A program made the position numbers and the translations under genes. A stretch of DNA of 8,325 nucleotides from an uncultured Alphaproteobacteria bacterium (lineage in GTDB: Bacteria > Pseudomonadota > Alphaproteobacteria > Bin95). Below are positions 4,550 to 8,325 of the stretch, piece by piece; the stretch's first letter is position 1, and each line of letters opens with the position of its first letter. The notes beneath the pieces are model-generated. The model worked only from the letters and a program-made list of their open reading frames with translations, ran no database searches and was not told the origin of the DNA. The DNA is taken from positions 1 to 8,325 of the forward strand of contig CAJXVF010000076.1 of NCBI GenBank assembly GCA_913060845.1. Direction: 5' to 3'.

Positions 4550-7467
4550 GCGCTTACTCGGCATAGCAGAGACTTCAGGTTCGTCTGCTCTGAAATCGGG
4601 CAACGCTGATGTTTGTCGGTCAGGTCATTGACCGGCCGCCAGGGGTTGAACGGTTGCCGTTCGCCCCAGCCGATGGGCATGAAGATAGCGCGCTCGCGGA
4701 TGCCATTGGTGATCCAGGCACGGGCATCTGCCTTACCATGGGATGTCTCGACCGTGACGCGGTCGCCATCATCAATGCCAAGGCGTTTGGCGGTGGTGGG
4801 GTGCATCTGCGCGTACAGGTCCGGCCACATTTCCTGCGCTTGCCATGAATAATGCGTCCAGGAATGGAAGTGCGGGGCAGGTGCGCGGCCAGTGACAAGT
4901 TCCATATCATAGCCTTGAGCGCGGAGATTGGCGGCGGGTTGGGCCTCGCTAGCGTCAACAATACGTGCGCGGGAGGCATACGCGGCACCGTTCAAGAATG
5001 GGCTTTTGATGCCTTCGGTCCAGTCGGGGTCCAGCATTTCCAGATGCGCCATATCGAACAGGCTTTCGCGCTCACTATAGAATTCCGGCAGGGCGGATAG
5101 GCCATAGCCTTTGAATTTGGCGTCCATTTCCTCCGTGAAGAATTCCAACTTGCCACTGGGGGAAGGGAAGCGATGGCCTTCTGGCTTGCCCGGTGCCGTC
5201 GTGCCTTCCAAATAGAGCGTGTTGATCTCCTCGGCTTCCTCTGTCGCGACAGGGAAGCGGACCCAGCGATAGGGCCTGGAATGCAAGCGCTTTTGTGTGA
5301 CGCCGCGCATCTGCACATGGTCGATCATGGCTTCATCCCAGAACTTCGCTGAGTCTTTCCATTCCTCTTTCAGCACATCATCAAAGCCGAAGCGCTTGCC
5401 AAGCTCAATCCAAATCCATCCGTCCGGTTTGGCGATGCCAGGAGGCTCGATCATCCGGTCTATCCAGACGACACGGCGATCCTCGCAGGCGCGTCCAACT
5501 TCGCCTTTTTCGATGCCGGTGGCGGCAGGCAGAACGTAGTCGGCGTAAGCGCTGGTTTCGTTCGGGAAGATGTCGATGTGGACCAGTAGATCAAGCGCAT
5601 TCAGGCCGTCCCGCGTTTCCGTCTGGTCGGGCCAGAGTGACATGGGATTGTTGCAAGTGATAAGCGCTTTTAGGGCGTAGGGCTGGCTGGTGCGCATGGC
5701 GTCGACCCAACCCGTGGGGCTGGTGCGAACGCGGGGCTTATTCAGCGGCGCGATCCGGTCTTTCGGCGCATTGGCTTCAGCCGGAACAGACGCCGACATG
5801 TTGAAATAAGCGCCGCCCCGCCGACCCCAATTGCCAGTGATGGCCGCGACAAACATGATCGTACGGTTGGATTGGACCGAATTCACATGCTGGTTCAGGC
5901 CCCGGCTGCCAAAGATGACGCAACCATCTGCGCGAGCGATTTCTTCCGCCAACCGCTTGATGTCCTCAGCGGGAAGGTCAGTTATCGGTGCCGCCCATTC
6001 CGGCGAATATCCGCTTGCAAAAATGAAGTCGCGCCATTCTTCCCAGCCAAGCACCCATTCTTCGCAGAATTTCGCGTCGTGTAGATTTTCAGTGAATATG
6101 TGGTGTGCGATGGCGAGGGATAGGGCCATGTCGCCGCCGGGCCGGATCGGTAGATGCCAATCCGCCTTGGAGGCTGTGACCGTCATTCGTGGATCGATGG
6201 CGATCAATCGAGCGCGATTTTTCAACCGCCAGTCATTGATCATGCCGAAGTGGACAGGACGCGTTTCCGCCTGATTGTCGCCCATGTAGACGTACAGCTC
6301 GGCAGAGCCCATGTCGCCTTCAGTGTAGCTGTTGCCGCTACCGCCAGCGCCCTGAACCATGTTGTAGGCGATGTTCTTGCCGAAGGAGCAATAGGGCTCC
6401 GTGGTTTCAAAATTCGGCGTGCCCCATAGCTGGCGGAATAGGCGGATATAGCCCTTATTGGTCAAGGTGCCGGTGCGTGTGCCGGAAAATATCGCCAAGG
6501 CTTCAGGCCCAAAATCATCCCGAATTGTGCCAAGCTTTTCCGCGATCTCATCCAGCGCCTGTTCCCAGGAGATTGGCTCGAACTTATTCTCGCCACGTTC
6601 CCCGACGCGTTTTAGCGGCTGGGTCAACCGGTCCTTGGAATTATAGAGTTGCAGCGAGAACTGAGACTTCGGACAGACACGGCCTTCCAGCATGGGATCA
6701 GATTCATTGCCGGTTACCTTGACCAGCTTGTCGTCCTTGAAGTGGAAGTTGGTCGTGCAAGCATTGAAGCAGATATTGCACCCGCCGGGCTCGACCCGAT
6801 CTGCCAGTCGCTCCTCACGGGGCAGGCCGAAGGGAAAGGCTATCGCTGTTTCAGGGTCCGGCTTGCCGTCATCGGATACGGCAGGCGTTGATTGCTCAAA
6901 AACGTCAAAGGCGGATGCGTCGCGGATAATCCTATCCAGATAGATCGTCGCTGGTGCCAAAAGATACGGGTCGTTATCGATGGCAGTGCGGCCATCAGCT
7001 TCGGCGCTCGCTAACATAGTATCGCGCTCGCCAAACGTAATCGCTTTTCCGGGGCAAACGCTGGCGCATGCGGTTGTTGCCGCACCCTCTGCCCGTCGGT
7101 CATGACATAGGTCGCATTTGACCGCGTGATGCCCGCCAGCGTCATAGCCCATAGCGCCGTATGGGCAGGCGGCGACGCATTCACCGCAACCAACACAGCT
7201 TTCTTCAATGATCGATACGATGCCGGTTTCAGCGTCTTTGCGGATGGCTTTGGGTTCAACCGGGCAGGCGCGGAGGCAAGCAGGGCGCTCGCAGTGCTGG
7301 CATGCCAGCTTCAGGAAATCCAAAGTCGGGCCATTATCGCCACCAAGCCAGACGACGCGGTTTCGCCGTTCGCCGGGGCCAAGGCCATGCTCGGCTTTGC
7401 ATGCGGCCTCACAGCTTTTACAGCCGATGCAGCGTTCCAGATCAATCATCAGGGCTAGGCGTGACAT
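4543..7467 (-). CDS. Fused four-cluster ferredoxin-molybdopterin oxidoreductase (DMSO reductase superfamily)
   Basis: A 974-residue single chain combining what are usually separate B and A subunits. Residues 1-140 form an NrfC/PsrB-like ferredoxin with 16 cysteines for four [4Fe-4S] clusters: C13-C23, C56-C68, C91-C101 and C118-C138. A linker of about 85 residues follows. The catalytic part begins with C230-x2-C-x3-C-x27-C265 (fifth cluster) and the conserved Lys267. Cys360 in TEPYCSFG is a plausible Mo ligand. The molybdopterin-dinucleotide-binding domain spans about 853-974. There is no Tat signal, so the enzyme should stay in the cytoplasm. ATG 7467 (MSRLALMIDLERCIGC) is preferred over an in-frame TTG at 7503, which overlaps the upstream gene and adds 12 non-family residues. 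It lies five bases after the membrane-protein stop, with only a weak GAG before the start, suggesting translational coupling. The partners suggest a quinone-linked redox enzyme; the substrate is unknown. Confidence 0.93.
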   Translation of the reverse strand: MSRLALMIDLERCIGCKSCEAACKAEHGLGPGERRNRVVWLGGDNGPTLDFLKLACQHCERPACLRACPVEPKAIRKDAETGIVSIIEESCVGCGECVAACPYGAMGYDAGGHHAVKCDLCHDRRAEGAATTACASVCPGKAITFGERDTMLASAEADGRTAIDNDPYLLAPATIYLDRIIRDASAFDVFEQSTPAVSDDGKPDPETAIAFPFGLPREERLADRVEPGGCNICFNACTTNFHFKDDKLVKVTGNESDPMLEGRVCPKSQFSLQLYNSKDRLTQPLKRVGERGENKFEPISWEQALDEIAEKLGTIRDDFGPEALAIFSGTRTGTLTNKGYIRLFRQLWGTPNFETTEPYCSFGKNIAYNMVQGAGGSGNSYTEGDMGSAELYVYMGDNQAETRPVHFGMINDWRLKNRARLIAIDPRMTVTASKADWHLPIRPGGDMALSLAIAHHIFTENLHDAKFCEEWVLGWEEWRDFIFASGYSPEWAAPITDLPAEDIKRLAEEIARADGCVIFGSRGLNQHVNSVQSNRTIMFVAAITGNWGRRGGAYFNMSASVPAEANAPKDRIAPLNKPRVRTSPTGWVDAMRTSQPYALKALITCNNPMSLWPDQTETRDGLNALDLLVHIDIFPNETSAYADYVLPAATGIEKGEVGRACEDRRVVWIDRMIEPPGIAKPDGWIWIELGKRFGFDDVLKEEWKDSAKFWDEAMIDHVQMRGVTQKRLHSRPYRWVRFPVATEEAEEINTLYLEGTTAPGKPEGHRFPSPSGKLEFFTEEMDAKFKGYGLSALPEFYSERESLFDMAHLEMLDPDWTEGIKSPFLNGAAYASRARIVDASEAQPAANLRAQGYDMELVTGRAPAPHFHSWTHYSWQAQEMWPDLYAQMHPTTAKRLGIDDGDRVTVETSHGKADARAWITNGIRERAIFMPIGWGERQPFNPWRPVNDLTDKHQRCPISEQTNLKSLLCRVSAA

Positions 7468-7472
7468 GACGC

Positions 7473-8276
7473 TCAAAAATCCCAAGCTGCAAAGTGAAGC
7501 CAATAGATATCGCCGCCGTCTGCAGCGTATCCTGCGAACAGCATAACGATAATGATGTGCGCCAGCAGTCCGCTAACGAATGCCAACGCGGCCAATCGGT
7601 GCACAAGCCGCCAGCGCGCTTGGATTTGCGGTAAGCCGGCAGCGGCACCGACGATGCTGCTTTCTTCTACTGCAAGCTTCGTATAGCGCAATGCCAGGAC
7701 CGGTGCGCTTAGCCAGTGCCGAAATTGCGGTGAGAAGAGAGCCTCATTCGCACTTGGATCAAGCTTGGCTAGCAATGCCTGCTTCCGCTCAATGAGGGCG
7801 GCGAGCCGTGCCCGCACCGCCGGGTCCGGTTTTGCGAAGCCTGCGCGCTTTTCGCCAAAGGTCCGCGCCATCATCCTTGCGCCCTGCAGCCTGGACCAGA
7901 CACCGAGGCCGATAAGCAGCAGCAGCAGCACAAACAGCGTGGCTGGTGGTTTCAGCAGCCCACTAGCCCCATGGGCTAAGACAAGCCCTGTGCCGATGCT
8001 GGCGAGCCAGATGTGGGACTTAAAGCCTGCTTTCCCAGGCCGCCCGCGCCGCTTCGCCAGCACAGCTACAAACGATCCAACCAGGCAAAGTACACCAATA
8101 GCAGCGGTTGCCTGAAGCAGTGGCCCACCGGGCAAGCCCCATATACCTGTAAGGCTCGCCGTAATGATGATCGCGAAAATGCTAACACTGAAGGTGCCAG
8201 CAAGAATGCTAATCAGCGAGCGATTTGAGAGGTCTGTTGAGGCAACGCCTTGCTGGCTCGGTTCAGCCGTCACCGG
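7473..8276 (-). CDS. Membrane anchor of the molybdoenzyme, probable di-heme b protein, N-terminus missing
   Basis: The C-terminal 267 residues of an integral membrane protein; the true start lies beyond the end of genomic sequence at 8276. An apparent GTG start at 8291 is adapter sequence. Counting from Pro1 (8276-8274), hydrophobic helices lie at about 20-44, 52-74, 88-108, 112-127 and 226-248. A polar, Arg/Lys-rich loop of about 95 residues separates the fourth and fifth. His88/His102 (SHIWL...LAHG) and His226/His240 (VHRL...LAHI) are spaced His-x13-His within single helices, the spacing expected of two stacked b hemes. The protein does not look like an NrfD/PsrC quinol-oxidising subunit. 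Its stop is five bases before the molybdoenzyme ATG, so the two are cotranscribed and probably one complex, with this protein moving electrons between the FeS clusters and the quinone pool. I do not recognise a named family, and heme binding is inferred. Confidence 0.8.
   Translation of the reverse strand, partial: PVTAEPSQQGVASTDLSNRSLISILAGTFSVSIFAIIITASLTGIWGLPGGPLLQATAAIGVLCLVGSFVAVLAKRRGRPGKAGFKSHIWLASIGTGLVLAHGASGLLKPPATLFVLLLLLIGLGVWSRLQGARMMARTFGEKRAGFAKPDPAVRARLAALIERKQALLAKLDPSANEALFSPQFRHWLSAPVLALRYTKLAVEESSIVGAAAGLPQIQARWRLVHRLAALAFVSGLLAHIIIVMLFAGYAADGGDIYWLHFAAWDF
7915..7929. repeat. Short (AGC)5 trinucleotide repeat inside the membrane-protein gene
   Basis: Five AGC units on the plus strand. 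On the coding (minus) strand they fall within the codons for five consecutive leucines in the fourth predicted helix (FVLLLLLIG). It is a possible site of in-frame length variation but otherwise explained by the hydrophobic helix. Confidence 0.5.
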
Positions 8277-8325
8277 CTGTCTCTTATACACATCTCCGAG
8301 CCCACGAGACCTCTCTACATCTCGT
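8277..8325 (+). other. Illumina Nextera adapter read-through (artefact, not genomic)
   Basis: The last 49 bases match, in order, the Tn5 mosaic end CTGTCTCTTATACACATCT (8277-8295), the Nextera read-2 adapter CCGAGCCCACGAGAC (8296-8310), an 8-base i7 index CTCTCTAC (8311-8318, the index I know as N707) and ATCTCGT (8319-8325), the start of the P7 flow-cell sequence. The block is library-preparation sequence retained at a contig end. It should be trimmed, and nothing after 8276 should be annotated biologically. Confidence 0.98.

Noticed and set aside
5831..6274. Plus-strand open frame of 147 codons opposite the molybdoenzyme gene
   Set aside because: It is antisense to conserved molybdopterin-domain coding sequence and has no recognisable domain. 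It is a shadow frame typical of GC-rich DNA.
7468..7503. TTG start at 7503 giving a 986-residue molybdoenzyme
   Set aside because: It overlaps the upstream membrane-protein gene by about 30 bases and adds 12 residues unlike the family, whose members begin just before the first CxxCxxC motif. ATG 7467 fits better.
8277..8295. Tn5 transposon end indicating a mobile element
   Set aside because: The 19-base mosaic end is followed directly by the Nextera read-2 adapter and an index, so it comes from library tagmentation and not from a resident transposon.

Overview
This is a moderately GC-rich bacterial fragment, probably from an alphaproteobacterium and probably a short-read assembly contig. The lineage call is an inference from the style of the encoded proteins, the gene mix and the GC-rich codon use; there is no rRNA or tRNA marker to confirm it. 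Almost the whole window is protein-coding: seven genes, two cut by the ends. No intergenic stretch exceeds about 90 bases. I see no RNA genes, CRISPR array, insertion sequence or phage genes.

Layout: (1) Positions 1-2946, minus strand, hold a compact catabolic operon read right to left. It comprises an acetylpolyamine-amidohydrolase/HDAC-like zinc deacylase, an acyl-CoA dehydrogenase, and an SMP-30/gluconolactonase-type lactonase that runs off the left end. Gaps are 10 and 12 bases, and each downstream Shine-Dalgarno overlaps the upstream stop codon. (2) A 90-base divergent region (2947-3036) has a good promoter candidate for the operon and a weaker one for the genes on the other side; they appear to share one -35 hexamer. 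(3) Positions 3037-4538, plus strand, hold a HAD phosphatase of the pyrimidine 5'-nucleotidase type and a classical short-chain dehydrogenase/reductase (SDR). (4) Positions 4543-8276, minus strand, hold a two-gene molybdoenzyme module read right to left. It has a multi-helix membrane protein with two His-x13-His pairs (a likely di-heme b anchor) and a single-chain fusion of a four-cluster ferredoxin to a molybdopterin oxidoreductase.

The last 49 bases (8277-8325) are not biological. They are the Illumina Nextera mosaic end, read-2 adapter, an 8-base index and the start of the flow-cell sequence. Genomic sequence therefore ends at 8276, and the apparent N-terminus of the membrane protein (MYKRQ) is translated adapter.

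How the genes may work together: the molybdoenzyme and membrane protein look like a cytoplasm-facing, quinone-linked oxidoreductase of unknown substrate. The fusion has no Tat signal, carries five predicted [4Fe-4S] clusters plus the Mo site, and could pass electrons to or from the b-type anchor. The deacylase, acyl-CoA dehydrogenase and lactonase form an apparent transcription unit that may take apart an acylated or lactone-containing substrate; this is inference only. The most unusual observations are the fused molybdoenzyme with its b-type anchor, the Asn-to-His change in the SDR active-site tetrad, and the loss of an acidic specificity residue in the deacylase.
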